From Atherix ibis (taxonomy: Eukaryota; Arthropoda; Insecta; Diptera; Athericidae): a DNA stretch of 64,000 bases. The notes under the pieces are model-generated. The model was not told where the DNA came from. It saw nothing but the letters and a program-made list of their open reading frames with translations, and did no database searches. The first letter of the stretch is position 1. Every line of letters starts with the position of its first letter. The DNA is taken from NCBI GenBank assembly GCA_958298945.1, contig OY282610.1:33115667-33179666 (forward strand). The letters are read 5' to 3'. The position numbers and the translations under genes are program-made. This document shows, in pieces, positions 10,746 to 24,349 of the stretch.

Positions 10746-11450
10746 TCCATGGGATATCATGAGTATAAATACTATATAAAATGGGACCAAGGATACTGCC
10801 TTGTGGGACTCCTGCTAGAATAGGATATTTTTCTGAGGATTCTGAGTTAATTGCAACTTGAAAATGACGTTGGGAGAGATATGAATTTATGATAAGGTAT
10901 TATGTTGAAGGAAGAAAGCTCTTGAGTTTCCAAAGGAATCCACGATTAAAAGCTCCTTAGCTTTTAAAAATACTCACGATCAAAATACTCCTAAATACTC
11001 TTTACTTTCAAGAAAGGATGCAATGTGATCAACATCGCGAAAGCATTGCTGAGTGTTCAGATCAGAAGACAAATTGGTGATCAGGAGTAATTTTTTCATT
11101 AACTTAGGACTGGGTAGAGTCGTTTTAATAGGAGTTTTTCAAAAATATTACCAATGATTAGTATGAGGCTGATAGGTCTATAGGAAGAAGGAGAATTAAC
11201 GGGGGTTTATTTGGTTTAGGACTCATTTTAATGACAGTAAATTTTCAGAGTAAGAAAAAATAGGTTGTGCGCAGGACAACACCATTTAAAATGTATATAA
11301 TTAAAACTAAAGCTTTTCGGGAAATTTGCTTCAGAATAGGAGCTGTTATTAGATCATAATCAGGAGCTTTTTTATTGGGAAGGCGCAGAATAGTAGTTTT
11401 AATTTTCGAGGGCTTAAAATTTTTGGAAGGAAGACTCATAGCGACTGGGA

Positions 11451-11739
11451 ATATTAGTTCGTCGATAATTTTGTTAGTACCAAATGTTTAGCAAATACTT
11501 CAGTTTTTTTTTTGAAACTTGAACTAAAGTCAAACAATGTAGACGAATTATTATAAATTTTTTTATGAAAAAATAATTATCTGCGAATATTTATTAATCC
11601 ATTCGTAATGAGAAAAATAAGTAAATTTTCTTTAAAAAAGTTTTGGCATTTTATATTTTGTGTCGATAAATATTATTAACTATCGAATAATGTGGTCAAA
11701 TTGCGTAAACTTTCTACAAAAGTAGTGATTCTGCACTTT
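11451..11739. other. A+T-rich spacer, nothing recognised
   Basis: No supported feature. Confidence 0.35.
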
Positions 11740-12230
11740 TACGACTAACATTTTTTTTTCAGCGAAAAGGCTCATTTTCATGGCACTATAAAACCCCACA
11801 AATGACTATGAAGAGGTAATTTTATTCGCGAAAAGGGACTGTCGTCTGACGTTTCAAGGTATTTAATTTTTGTTTGAAGGTATTTCTTTGAAAATTAAAA
11901 AGGAGAGACCGTTACCATCAATTCTAAGCTTTACGATAACCGAATTTTTTTAGCCCTAACTTGAAAATATTAATCTGAATAATATGTGGTTTTAACAAAC
12001 TACAATCGTTAAATTTTACAGTATTTAATAACCAACAATCGTTAAGTAATGGCCGAATTACAGTCCGAAATTAGCGAAAAATTCGCTAATCTAAATAATC
12101 AAGTCCTACAAGAAGTCTTGTAGCGGCCATTTTATTGATTTTAAATTTTACACATAATAACAAAAATTAGGCAATATTATTCAATAACTTTTTAAATAAA
12201 TTGGTTAGAAGTGCCATGGGCAATTATGGC
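11740..12230 (+). pseudogene. DD41D-like transposase relic (plus)
   Basis: Plus-strand text near 11890 gives YFFEN, a stop, then KGETVTINSKLY, matching the conserved YFFENE-GETVTVNSE segment between the first and second catalytic Asp in related copies. Upstream (11770-11860) a damaged KNPTND/TVWC-like area is visible. Downstream the terminal noncoding words (ggccgaattacag, tcctacaagaagtc) are shared with other copies. Several stops; no catalytic residue can be confirmed. Confidence 0.6.
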
Positions 12231-13149
12231 GAAGACGCAACATCTCAGGTGGATCCACTCTATCGCTTTTTTCTTTCTCTCTTTCAATTTGTGCCCTTTT
12301 TTTGGGTTCCTGTGTTTTTTTATATAAAATTAGTTTTTTATTATTAACCAAATTTTATCCTGCTCCCAATTTTCATAATCTCCAACAAAACCATTTTTGT
12401 TTTTACCTAAAATTTTTGTAATTTTTTCTGGCTATTTTTTCTCTCCCGTCCTTGAGAGACCTTAACACCCTCTCAGATATATGACATCATATTATTTTTG
12501 TTATGTGGGGATGTAAAGACGTGTCCTCCCATCGCTACCGCAATCCTGACAAGCAAGCTCATAATTGGCCATGACAAAAGTATGCTCATAATTGGCCGTG
12601 TTCTCTATTCCTCTCCTTTCCCTCTTCCCTGTTTCACCATCCGAAATATATTTTTTTAAATATTCCAAATTAACATAACACACTATTACTATTAATTTAT
12701 TCTTTTCCACGCTTTCTTTCTATTCCAAAGAATATATGAAAAGAGTAAAAAAAAAAAAAAATAATCTAAAAGAAAAATTGCGCAAATTTAAGATAGTCTC
12801 CATTAAAAAATTCGCAAGTTTTGCGCTAATTTACGATAATATCGAATCTTTTAATGGTGAATATCTTAAACAGAAAATCACTTTTAGAAGAAGCCTTTCT
12901 TACTCTTACAGTTGAAAATGCATTTGATTTTTGGTCATTGCCAAAAACGAGATACTTTTATTCAGATAATCGTTGAAATTTTTCTTTAGTTTTTATTATT
13001 TAAAAATAATTTATTCTTTATATGAAAATAAATTTCATTTACACCTACGATCAGATACAAAATCGATGATGCCCCTTCCATTAATATTTTTTTTAAAATG
13101 ATGAAATCTTTAAAGAAGGTAAGTGGATATTTTTATCTTAAAATTTTTT
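12231..13149. other. A+T-rich spacer, nothing recognised
   Basis: Contains T-rich and C/T-rich tracts (about 12280-12480) but no gene pattern. Confidence 0.35.
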
Positions 13150-13443
13150 TTAAAGAATTGCAAAAAAAAAATACTTCCAATTAATAATGAGAACAGTATT
13201 AATTTCGAAAATGGCTCCTATTTCCTGTACATTATCGAAAACTAATGTCACCACAACTGGTGCGAGAGCCTTTTTTGGCACAAACCAGCATAAATACTGC
13301 CACCGCTTAGAGAAAATTTTGCTCGTTAAGAATAACTGCTTACACACATACTTAAAATACTTGGAATTCTCAGTACTTTTATATGCCTTTACGAGGGGGA
13401 TGGGTACAGTCATGGTGCTGATGGTTTCTTCCGGCTTTTGCAT
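13150..13443 (-). CDS. unidentified open frame, possible exon or relic
   Basis: An open frame of about 97 codons from the ATG at 13443, less A+T-rich than its flanks. The protein starts MQKPEETISTMTVPIPLVKA, has a basic and aromatic middle (SKRWQYLCWF) and a hydrophobic end (VVVTLVFDNVQEIGAIFEIN). The opposite strand is also open over the same stretch, so which strand was coding, if either, is unclear. I do not recognise the family. There is no start context or polyadenylation signal that decides it; it could be an old transposon part. Confidence 0.2.
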   Translation of the reverse strand: MQKPEETISTMTVPIPLVKAYKSTENSKYFKYVCKQLFLTSKIFSKRWQYLCWFVPKKALAPVVVTLVFDNVQEIGAIFEINTVLIINWKYFFFAIL

Positions 13444-13576
13444 GACTTCAATTGCGAGCTTTTGCCCTTTCCCCAATGTTTACTTCGCTTTGAAGAAAAC
13501 CAACAAGAATGTATTTACCGATTGTCTACTATATGAATTGATATTTAACCGATTTTTTTTTATTTATCAATAAATA

Positions 13577-14430
13577 TAAACACAAATAACTGACTATTAT
13601 TATACAATACTTAATTATTTACTTTTACAATCTGGCTGATTGTGAATTATAATTTTGAAAATAAATGAGTGACGAAAATGAACACGATAGTGTAAGAGAG
13701 AAGAAGAGACACGTATACTTTCTTTACTTTTGACTATACTTATGTAAATTACCTGAAGATATTTTATTATAATTCAACTCAGGTATTCTATTTGTACGCC
13801 TCCCTCACTCTGCAACAATGCCTAATCAACATAGCAGGTAAATAATCACAATATTCGAATTTGTAAAATCGTCGGTATACTACAATCGAATCTTAATTAA
13901 GCTGTGTTTTAAACTAACAAATATATTATTAAAAAAAACATGCAAAAGATACGATATCGGACACTATCTCAATATTGTATATTTAAACAAGTTCATAATA
14001 GATAATTTGTATGTTAAGTAAATTAACCGAAAAAAAATCAAATTCTTATTAAATAGACACATATTATTTCGGAAAGAAGATCTACTAATTATCCAGTATA
14101 AATAATTTCATTACTACTCGTATCTGTGGAGCCATATTAAATTATATGCAAACAAAAACTTTTTGAGAGTTGAATTCAAATTGGATAATTTTAAAAAAAA
14201 TACTTAAAGTTAATGTACTTTTATGTCCATGCCCTACCAATATTTATTTATGTATAATAATTTAATTTAAATTTCTAAACGACTTACAAATTTCTTACGC
14301 GTTAGAAATAATTATAAGCGTAGGAATCTTAAATTTATAATACAAAACAAAATTCAAATTGTTTAAAATACCAAACATTAATAGCGACGGTAAAGCCAGT
14401 GGAACACTTCGGATAGCTCCGACGGACACA
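13577..14430. other. A+T-rich spacer, nothing recognised
   Basis: No supported gene, terminal repeat or RNA. Confidence 0.35.
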
Positions 14431-14985
14431 ATTCTAATCCCATCTTTCTTCACCTTGACAAAGCCCGAATCCGGTGGCTCATTACCCTTTCCATAATTTA
14501 GTTGGAACTATTATGACCACTCTCAACTCGGAAAAAAATATCTTTATTGAGGCGATCAATCTCAATGCAACTTCCTTTGCAATGGGACCCAAATCCGCGG
14601 TCCGCATTGTGAGATATTTTACTATAAAGGGGAGGCTTCCTACTATGAGGCGCTGTGAGCACTAAAAGCGGCGGTTGAAATTGATATAAGCCTTTTATCA
14701 TCATATTTACTGATAGTCAAGCCACGCTTAAAACTATTCGCGACCCATTAAATGATTATGTACTCAACGAGATTCGACATAAGCTATTCAACAATAGTGG
14801 TTGCTCACAACTATCCCCAATCTAGGTCTCCTACTAACAGAATGGCAAACAATACCCTCAGCCATACGCACAAATACAGACTGGACTAATAATAAGACCT
14901 TTTTAGCATCACACTGGCCAATTACCAACAATCCAGTCTACTAAAATCCTTACCGAAATTCTGAAGACTGAAAAATAATGAGACT
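14431..14985 (+). pseudogene. non-LTR retrotransposon RNase H relic (plus)
   Basis: At about 14695-14790 the plus strand reads IIIFTDSQATLKTIRDPLND, with the TDSQ motif that carries a catalytic Asp of retroelement RNase H. Further on (about 14840-14940) EWQTIPSAIRTNTDWTNNKT and FLASHWPITNNP follow in another frame, the segment behind RNase H. The same tail is found on the minus strand at 30400-30860. Frameshifts and stops break it. RNase H after the RT is usual in I, LOA and some Jockey elements; I cannot choose between them. Confidence 0.6.
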
Positions 14986-15620
14986 GTTTCTTTCTCCAAA
15001 AATTTTATATTATTTTGATGTCCTTTAAAAAAAAATCCCTTGGCCAGTTATATATCGGTTGAGCTAATGCTTCCACTCTTAGTAGCGGTACTAGAAGGCT
15101 TCAAGTGGAATCGCCTTTAGCTCGTCGGTGACACTCATTTATATGTTATAGACAGTCCCAAAATGGGTTCCTTTAATTCTGGGACTTTAATATTAATGGA
15201 TTTTGTGATCTCAAGAGCCCTCACTCATTCGATAGGCTCATTGCAACTTTTCGTAAGCTAAACTTGCAAAATCACCACAGCTAACACAAAATTTTAAGTC
15301 ACATCGTTGCTTCACATTTCCTAACGTACTAAAAAACAACACAACTTCTTGCTCCTTCATAACCGGACGAGGTTGAAACTTTAACTGCACATCCAAAATG
15401 GACTAACGTACAAGACTATATGGATAGAAAGTTTGCAGTATTGCCAGATCACTCTCAGCAAACCAGAAATGCCTTTGCCAGTAAGGTTCCTCCTAGATCT
15501 ATAAAAAAATTGAATTTTTAACAAATCCTGCTAAAAAAAAACCAAAATTTTATGAAATCCTGCCAAAAAAAAAAAAAATTTCTTAGAAAACTGATAGTGC
15601 CCACCAACACAAAGAAAATC
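14986..15620. other. possible further retroelement debris
   Basis: Slightly richer in G+C than the flanks, and continuous with the RNase H relic, but no conserved word was recognised. Confidence 0.25.
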
Positions 15621-16744
15621 GAAGTCTCATAGTCATGGCGGTATAAAGTGGCCTCTGTTTTATGCTTAAGAAACCTTAACTGTACTAAATATTTATTTAA
15701 AAAGAAAACTAGCTAACGTAGATACGACAATCGATGAATACTTATTCAAAAACAAAATTTCATTCTCTTCACTTTTACGCACGTAAACGTATTTATTGTT
15801 TTTCTTTTTTAGACAATTTTTATTAAGAATTTCATTAAAATATTTTTATTAATTTACAAAATTACCAAAAAAAAAAAAAAAAAAAATACACAAATTTCAA
15901 ATTTTTATCAGTGTTATTGTAATTTTCTTAAGTCTTTAACTTAAGAAAATTCTCGTTTTTTTATATGATATTTTATTTTTTAAAAACCCATCAAGTACCC
16001 ATAAAAAAATATCTTACTAGAAAGAACTATTTCAGTTTTATTTAAATAAATTAACTCATATAGCAAAAAAAAAAAATCTTTAAAAAAAAAACTCGATTGA
16101 TTATTACGTAAAAATTATTCGATGACATTTTAAAGTTGGTATTTAAGTAAAATATGAATAGAAAAAAAAAGAAATATTGACATTGACTTTAATATATTAA
16201 AAAAAAAAAATATTGTATAAAAATGATATCATTTTATTATTGTAAATATGGCGAAAAAATATAATAAAAATGAGAAATAAATTAAAAGAAAAAAATTCTT
16301 TAAATACCACATCAACCCAATGTTCTCCTCATGTTTACATGTTATTTGACTCGTTTAATAGTACTATTACTATTAATGTTTATTCCTCTTATACTATATC
16401 AAACTGAAAAGCTGAATTAATAAAATTCTACATTTTTAGTAATTATGTTATGTTGTCACCTTTGAACTATCATCATAAGAATTTTGTTATAAAGCAACAA
16501 AAAAATCCTTTTAACAGACAGGATAAAATAATGACTTAACTACAACCATAATTATTTACTTAATTAATTTTTAAAAAACATTTTTTTTTTTTTTTGGTTA
16601 CCACAATAAAAACACAAAATGAGAGCCAAATTAATAATAATAAAATGTAAAATGTAGAAGCAATAATGGCATCAACATTGTTGCTAGCAACAATATTGCC
16701 CGAGACACTTTCATAGTGCATCACCGTATCGTATAAAGCAGTAT
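15621..16744. other. A+T-rich spacer with A- and T-runs
   Basis: Several homopolymer runs (for example about 15868-15886); nothing else seen. Confidence 0.4.
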
Positions 16745-17605
16745 TCAATTTCTTATTTGGAAAGTAAAGTGAAATAAAATATTTTCAAATTTAGATTTTT
16801 AATAAAATTCTTATTTAATTATAATGAATAGATTTTGCCATTAAAATAATTCAAATGGTTTCTTATATAAGACATTATGCTGATCTCTATCTTTTTGAGG
16901 TAATTTTTGATGACTTTTTCGAGCATTTTGAGGCTTTGATACAACAATTATTTAACAGATATTGGTATTAAAGTGTTTTTAAGTTTGAAGATAATAATCT
17001 GAGTAAATGTGATTTTTTGCATATTTCCATAAGAATCTTGTCTAACGATGTCAAATCGGCAATTGAAATCATCAAATCTGGAAATAACGCGTTCTGGGGA
17101 CTTTTTGACAAAAAAAAAAACAAAATTTATTGCCTTCTGGTGCTGTATTATTAAAACCACATATGGTTAAGAGTAGAATCTTTAAGATTTGTTCAACAAC
17201 AAAAAATTAGAGCTCAGAATTAACGGTACCGGTTTTTGCTTTTTCATTTTCAAATAAATACGAGCCTTCAGATCGAAATGCACACCACATGACAGTCACT
17301 TTTTGCTCATAAACAAAGGTGCAGTTTAGGAACCTTATATACTATAATTATATTACTTATTGACATATCCACCGAACGAGAAATCAACCTTATCGCTTAA
17401 GAAGGTTTTATTTCTTAAAGTACGAAACGTGACTACGACAGAATTACCACATTTGTACTTTTTACATGCTGTTTAATGATTAAACAATCCATAATATAAA
17501 ATGGCAAATCTTAAACTAAACAAGTGCTATCTTAGATAATAAATATGTTTGACAGCTGTCAAATGACAGAGCTGTACTTTCTCAACCAGGAAATAGATAA
17601 CCCTT
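16745..17605 (-). pseudogene. DD41D-like transposon relic (minus)
   Basis: The left edge has ttatttggaaagta (16752) and the right edge caggaaatagataacccttt (about 17587-17606), matching the terminal words of other copies in opposite orientation. Minus-strand words correspond to the FDDFN-like area near 17060-17090 and to the area around the first Asp (about 17220-17400). The frame is lost. Its length of about 860 bp, against roughly 1.3 kb expected for a complete element, means an internal deletion. Confidence 0.55.
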
Positions 17606-19409
17606 TATTTATAGTTTTGTTGTGTACTAAATCGATGTTGATTCAATTCATTTTCTTATCATTTACTTGCAAAAAAAAAAAAAAAACATTAGAGAAAAAT
17701 CATTAGAAAAAGTTTTCAATACTCACTCAGTGGACAATACCAATCCTACATATTAGTTAAACTATACTAATCAGCAGATTACAATTAATATAGAAAACCT
17801 ATCAACCTACTTTAAATAATTTTAAAAAATAATGCCCTTAAAAAAAAAATATGGTAAGCAAAAAACCAAAGGACAATTTAACACAGTTTATGACTTCAAA
17901 ATCGTATTCATAATAAGCTCAAATAAAAAACACTTTAGTATCAATGATTAAAAATCTTTTATTTATCGTCCTTATTCTTATAATCCGAATAGATATACGC
18001 ACGCTGTCAATCTTTTCCGCTTGTTGAATAATGACAGGACAAGTATGTGAGCTCATTTCAATGATCCCAATTTCGAATATAATCACCCCCATTCTGAATA
18101 GCTGACAACGAATGAATGTGAACATGCATATATTTACCCTTAAAAATATGTGATTTCTTGTCTTTTTTTAAAATTGTATAATATAACATTTGGGCCACTA
18201 GATTCGACTACGAGTATATAGAGCCTAACCCAACAACAATTATTCATGCCTATTTTAGGGGTAGAAAACGGTACACGTTGATTATGCGCATGTTTACTCA
18301 CCCTTATGTGAGTGAATATTTAAGAAATATGAAATATAGTATTAACTAATATATATATTTTCATTTTTGCTTGTGAATTTGTGTATGATACTCGTAATTA
18401 TAAACGAGGTTATGTGAATATAAGCTTTTTTCCTATTTTCATTTTCTCTTCCCGTTTTTTTTTTGTTATTTTCTAGATTAATTCAACGTGATCTGAATAT
18501 AAAGTTGATTAATACACGTATATAACTGAACTTTAATTAAGATTATTTCTGGCCTGAATTCACACTATTTTTACAGATATTTTTTTTTTTTTTGGTTTTT
18601 GCTTTTTATCCAAAAATTTCTTCCCTAAAAATAAACTTTAATACATACCGTTTTTATTAGGGTTAGGTATTTATTTACAAACGTTTTTTTGTTGTTGAAA
18701 ATTTTATATAATTTTACTTTGATTAGATTCAATTAAGATTTAAATCACTACCAGTTACCTGAAAAAGGTTCTGGGAAAGGTCTTATGATTGAAAAGACTT
18801 TTTGTTAATAGAAATTAATCACGGTACTAAGGCTGAGTTATTATTATATAAACGGGAACAATTTCTTATTATATTTTTGGCAAACATTTCTTTTTTCAAA
18901 TATTTTGTTTGCAATTTTCTTTAATTAAAAAGGAAATTTTCTTCTACTTTTGCCATATAGTTAAGCTGAATAAATAAATAAATCACAACGGTTTGTATTC
19001 ACAAACTTTCTTATAAATTTCAAATCGTATTTAAACAATTATTTTTATTTTTTGAAATTTGCATAAAATGATTTAAGAGTACATATCTAAATTCAGAATT
19101 TTGTATAGAGAAAAATAAATAAATATTGGTGGTCATTTTTTATTATTGTGATTTTTAAGGTACTTTTAGAAAAATTGGTCCTAATCTACCAAACTTTTTT
19201 TGTAGCTTTATTATACAAATTCATCACTTATGTAATTATAAAACTAAGTTTGTTTTTTTTTTATAAAAAAAACCCCTAAATGTCATGATAGGAAATTCCA
19301 TGGTACGAGTTACATAAAATTTTAAATCCAATTTCAGCTTTAGAAAAGTAAAATTTGATTATATAAAATTCAAATTCAAATTTTAGTAATTCTTTTATTT
19401 AATTGTATT
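17606..19409. other. A+T-rich spacer, nothing recognised
   Basis: No supported gene or repeat boundary in this 1.8 kb. Confidence 0.35.
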
Positions 19410-19600
19410 AATAAAACCTTGCCATTATATATAAAATGCAATAATATTTAAATAATTATTCCTAAACTTCTTACAGGACTTGATTCTTTTGAGGTAAATT
19501 TTTGATAAATATTTGCAGCTGTAGTATAATTGGCCTATAACTTGAAGGATTTAGATTTTTAAAGGCTCTCAAATTTGCAAATTATTTGTATTAATGCAAA
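19410..19600 (-). repeat. DD41D-like 3' fragment
   Basis: The words aaacttcttacaggacttga and ttttgaggtaaatttttgat are the noncoding end shared by the minus-oriented copies at 37.6, 46.1, 49.7 and 52.9 kb. Confidence 0.55.
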
Positions 19601-19618
19601 GTTTTATGCTGATTTACA

Positions 19619-20470
19619 ACGTTTAGTCCAGTATGTTAATATGAGTTGTACATTTTGATAGCTTTTCCTTGTTACAAATAATTCTAAATAATTCAATTAT
19701 TTATTTAACTATTAACTAAATAGTTTATGATAAAAAACATATTTATTTGTTCTGATAATTCATAATTTTTATTTTTGACAAATCACTTATAACACATGAC
19801 GTTTGTCAAAGTCCGTTTTTTCATGTTTTTATTTTTGACAGATCTCTTATGACACGTGACATGTGTCAAAGTTAATAGTGCTCAATTATTATAGCCATTT
19901 TATCATGGAAAGACTTAGAAATTATTGAATTTTATTATCAAAATTCGTGCTCTTTGAAAAATGTGCTTTTGCGCACTTCGACAATTTTATGGTCGTCATA
20001 ATCGACCTATTGAGCAAGCAATTTCGCAGCAGTTTTACGCTATTTGACATCAAACCAACCCGTATGCGTAGAGTGCATACAGAGGAAAATCTTAATAAAT
20101 TGTACTGAACTATTTAAGAAAAACTGTATCGAATTTTATGTATAAAAAAAACGAAAGAACATTGAAAATAATTTGAAAATTTTTATATTTAAGATAAATA
20201 ATTCGATGCTGGTAATAAAAAAAATCTATAAACATAATTTTATAAAGTTGGAGAATTAATTCACAACCAAACAAAATAAATTTTGATATTTTTCTAACAC
20301 TAATTGTTTCGAGCACACACCCTTCTCCACTTCTAAAATCATGAAGTTTGTGTTTCGAAAAAATAGATTTGAATAAAAGATTTTTTATATTTAGATTTTG
20401 ATAAAATTTTTATTTCAATTATTTTGCCTGAACTTTGTCGTATATTTATTATTATTCAAATGGTCACATG
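19619..20470 (+). repeat. dispersed repeat with DD41D-like N-terminal coding piece
   Basis: Sister of 2905-3530. At about 19970-20035 the plus strand reads ALRQFYGRHNRPIEQAI, the N-terminal helix-turn-helix part of DD41D-like transposases, just after an ATG-bearing leader ending tttatcatggaaag (about 19905). It ends in a stop and RRVHTEEN in a nearby frame. It carries the same pair of near-palindromic words (about 19790 and 19850) as the sister copy. Confidence 0.6.
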
Positions 20471-20920
20471 ATTTTATCCATAGTTTTACGAAAAAAAACT
20501 CCAACGGCGTCAAATTGCTCGATCTTAGAAGGCCAATTGACAATACCACATCTAGAATTTACGCGTTCTAAGAACTTTTCACGCAATAAAGCATCAATTT
20601 TTTTGTTGTATTGTTTAAATTGAAATCTTCAGGTTTATTTTTTAAAAAATTAGTTATTATACGGTTCAGAATTGACGGTAACGGTCTCTCCTTCTTCATT
20701 TTCAAAGAAATACAGGATTTTTAACACCTTCAGACCGAAATGCACAAGAAACAGTCAGTTTTTGCGGATAAAATGGCTTTTACACAGTCATGTAAGGGGT
20801 TTTCAGAGAAAAAATATGGCAATTTTATTTATTTACAATATATACCCATCCCTGAAGGAAATCAGGGCTATTTTCTTTCGGCAGTTAATCTATTAATAAT
20901 AAAAAATAGTATACTTTTGA
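20471..20920 (-). pseudogene. DD41D-like transposase relic (minus)
   Basis: Minus strand around 20670-20720 reads YFFENEEGETVTVNSEPYNN, a well-kept segment between the first and second catalytic Asp. Near 20500-20550 it reads SIGLLRSSNLTPLEFF, the third-Asp region with Glu in place of Asp. The first region (near 20740-20800) is degraded. The frame is broken by small indels. It is opposite in orientation to the N-terminal piece next to it, so two insertions or an inversion met here. Confidence 0.65.
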
Positions 20921-20929
20921 TGGATTAAA

Positions 20930-23399
20930 AATAAAATAAAAAAATGACAAATTTTATAATAAATAAATTCCACAGAATGGATAACTCTTTAAAAGATATT
21001 TTTTTAAATATATTGTCGGTTTTTTGTTTGTATTTTTTAGGTTGACACATTTATTTATATTTACAATATTTCTATTTACGATATTTGGAAGAATTTTATT
21101 TTAAAAAAATAAATCACATTAGAACTTTTTGCTAAAGCTAAGATGAACTTTGCTATAGTAAAAATGAAAAGTAAATACGTATCGAGATTATTTAAATTTA
21201 TAATATTTTTTCATTATCCCAAAACGACTAAATTAAACTATTAACAACAAAACAAAAACTAACATAACATAATATTTAGTATGGAAAATTGATTGAAAAG
21301 TTTCAAAAAGCCGAGTCCTTATAACATTGGATATTTCTTGAACAGTGAGAAAATGTTGCATTTCAATCAGGCACGAAGCCAATTGAATAAAATCAATTAA
21401 GTCCATTTCGATGACAATACAAACTCTCCTCAAGTATACTCAATATCATTTTCAATTAAGGGTAGTTTTTTGATTGGGAATTTTTTTTGATCTTCTCCTT
21501 TATAATCAAAAATTTCACTATGAAAAACTAATGGCTAAATGGCGGTAAAAGTAGAAAAATTAATCCTTTTCAGATTTTGTTTACAATTTTCATTAAAAAT
21601 AATTTTTATACAACCACACCCAAAATAATTCTAAATCCCTTCTAATTTTATTATAAATGACCATGAGATGGTTATAAAATTCCATTTACCATAATTTATA
21701 CTCTACGTCAAAATGACGTGAAAATGCCGTGACTGGCATGCATTACCACCCTAATACGACATGTATGAATAATATTGAAAGTTGTATTACCCTTAGCCGC
21801 TCTCGCATAAAAACTCTCCAAACAATCTAATAAAGGACTTCAATGTTTATAATATAAATGAAGTGTGGAATAGTATTAGATGATATTGTGAAAGGTCTAA
21901 TTCAACTAATTAATTTAATAATCAAAGTTATCATAAAAATGTGAAAGTTTTTGGTTGGCCAAATCATTTCTATTATATTTTTACTACCCTTATACACCAC
22001 ATCCCTGTGTGGTCTTATGTAGTAAATTTTTGCAAATACACTAATCTGCATACGTAAATATGGACATAAATTTATTAATATAAAAATGGATGCGTGTGTG
22101 TGTGCATACGTCGGTAGAGAATTATAATTGAAAAGGGGATGTTTTGAAGGAAAATTAGATCATATCTGACGCCGTACAGTCTGTTCCAAGTCATTGCCTT
22201 TTTTTCTGATTTATTTAATGTTAGTATGCGTCCGAAATGCAACCATTTCTAAGTGAATAGCAACGTCCAATGTAAAAATCGTTGAGATTGTATACTTTGT
22301 GCCATTTCAATTCGCGGTGGTGGGTGATGTGTGTGTTTTTTCGCTGTTGTTTGTAATTTACTAATTACTAAAATTGATTGATAATTATTCAAATGGCAAG
22401 ACCTCTTAAAAATGTACTCGTTTTGAAAATGTTCCAACTGAAGTAAGATCGGTCCGTCAATCAATAAATAATGTCAATATTGTTCTTTTTGTTTGTAAAT
22501 TAATTGTTTTGTAAGTTTTTTTTCCTTTCATTTATTTGAAAGTAATATTTTCTTATCGAACATAAAGATTTTCTTTAGTAAAGAATCTTAAACATGTTTA
22601 GCCCTTTGGGCACATTTGACGTATCCGAACGTCATGCGCAGGTGTCGCCAAAGTCGATCATGACGTTCTTATATGTCATATAAATTAAGATAATGGATAA
22701 TACATGGATAATTGGTAGCAATTGTTCCTAAACTTACTGAAATATGATACAAATGCCATTCGAACCGTTAGAGAAAACAGGAAGAATATGCCAAAGGAGT
22801 AGTTAAAATGATAAAATGGCCACAATTAATGGAAAGATAGAAAATTAGTATTTAGAAAAATGTTAATTTGGTATATACTGGAAAAATACGGAAAAAAAAG
22901 ATAGTAATTTCAAGAATATTATAAAACCAAAGGTATGGCAGAGGTTGCTAAACAGGATTAACTACTATCGTGCCTCGCTGTTGTACAATAAAATGTCTAA
23001 CAAAACTTAAACAGACCGTTTAAATATTGCTGAGGCATTATTGTAGGAAATCACATTGCCTAATTATAAAAGCCGTAGACATCTTGCAAATGGCGATACA
23101 TCACCAAAAATTTGTATACACTTTCCTGAATTAATTCCATTAACTAAACCCCTTAAAAAAAGCTTTATTTTAAATACCAAATTTAGGAATGTCAAAAATA
23201 TTAAATTTTTGCTTATATCTAAATGATTAAGGTTGTCTTTGTCACAACGCATTTCTCAAGATAATTTCATCTTTATTTCTTATAGAAGAATCTTCCCAGA
23301 TAATATAGTATTGAAACAAAAGTTTGAATTTAAATAATAAAATTTGTAAGACATATAAAATAATAGACATTTTTTTTTACTTCAAAAATGTTTTAGATA
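20930..23399. other. A+T-rich spacer, nothing recognised
   Basis: Only minor features: a short (tg) run near 22090 and a 10-bp inverted repeat at 22627-22636 and 22659-22668 (gaacgtcatg) around a 22-base loop. No gene identified in about 2.5 kb. Confidence 0.35.
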
Positions 23400-24030
23400 T
23401 TTTTCAAAATAAGAAAATATAGCTCTGTCATTTAAGAAGTGTCAAATTTATATAAAATACAAGATAGCATTTGTCTAGAATAAGATAATAATTCTACTAT
23501 AGCTAGGAGATTATGTTTATCCCCTACTCAGCGAACAAGAAGGACGAGAAGTCATTGTGTCTGCGAAAAGTGACTGTCTGGTGTGTATTTTGATAACAGA
23601 ATTTTGTTTGGCCTAGACTTGAAGATTTTAAGCTAAATTATAATTGGTTTTAATAAAATGGTATCATAGGCGACACAACAAAATAAATTGTAACGTTATT
23701 GCACGAGAAACTCCACACTAGCACGTAATTTGAAGACACTATTGGAATTTCTTCTATGGGGCTGAATAAAAAATTATGGCTTCACAGACAAAACTTTCGG
23801 GTATTTAAAAATCAGCATCCGTCAAATAATAGCCGAATTACAGCACAGAATGTGCGAAATATTCATTAGAAATTATCTTTAAATAACCGAGTCCTACAAG
23901 AAGTCCCGCAGTAACTATTGGAATCATGTTATAATCTATGAAAAATGGCAAGGTCCAAGCAATATAATAAAAAAATTTGGTAACTTTACTTTTGAAAGCA
24001 CAATTTGGATAATCTGGTATTTTACCCCTA
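23400..24030 (+). pseudogene. DD41D-like transposase relic (plus)
   Basis: Plus strand near 23595-23650 reads NFVWPRLEDFKLNYNWF followed by a stop, corresponding to the segment just before the second catalytic Asp (FQQDGATxH in better copies), which is destroyed here. The word gtgactgtctggtgtg upstream encodes the TVWC motif. The right end has caatttggataatc (about 24001-24014), the terminal sequence. Heavily mutated. Confidence 0.55.
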
Positions 24031-24349
24031 AAGTTATTGGGCCGTAATTATTTTCCATAAATTAATTTTTTATCGATACTTTAGGACCCTTTTGCAAATG
24101 AGTCCAGACTTCTCAATTTGTATTGAACAGATCACCGAGGATCTATAAATTACTCGTAACTTAATTTTGGTAGTGCCATATTAAAAAGAATTTATATGAA
24201 GGGTGATTTTAAAAATTCTAATTACGGAAGCGAAGTGACTCTGGAATCATCTGATAGTCAAGCATAGAATTGATTTTATTTGACATTGTGTAGTGATGAA
24301 AATGAGAATAGGTCAATAACCTTTGGACCAAAACAGGAGTTAGTAAAAA

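Larger units (their letters stand above)
10385..11450 (-). pseudogene. Jockey-like reverse transcriptase relic, copy 1 (minus)
   Basis: Read on the minus strand from 11440 downward: LRLPNKKAPDYDLITAPILK, SPSSYRPISLI, a region like HQ..GFR..HSTQQ (about 11000-11080), then AGVPQGSILGPILYSIYTHD at about 10755-10825. These are ordered RT blocks of the Jockey type. The catalytic FADD block is absent: between the VPQGS block and the C-terminal part (HRNPLVKEL, about 10520) lies a palindrome-rich insert (10545-10745). Stops and frameshifts are numerous. The 3' end with an A/T-run is near 10330-10385. It is the same family as 60000-60960. Confidence 0.75.
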
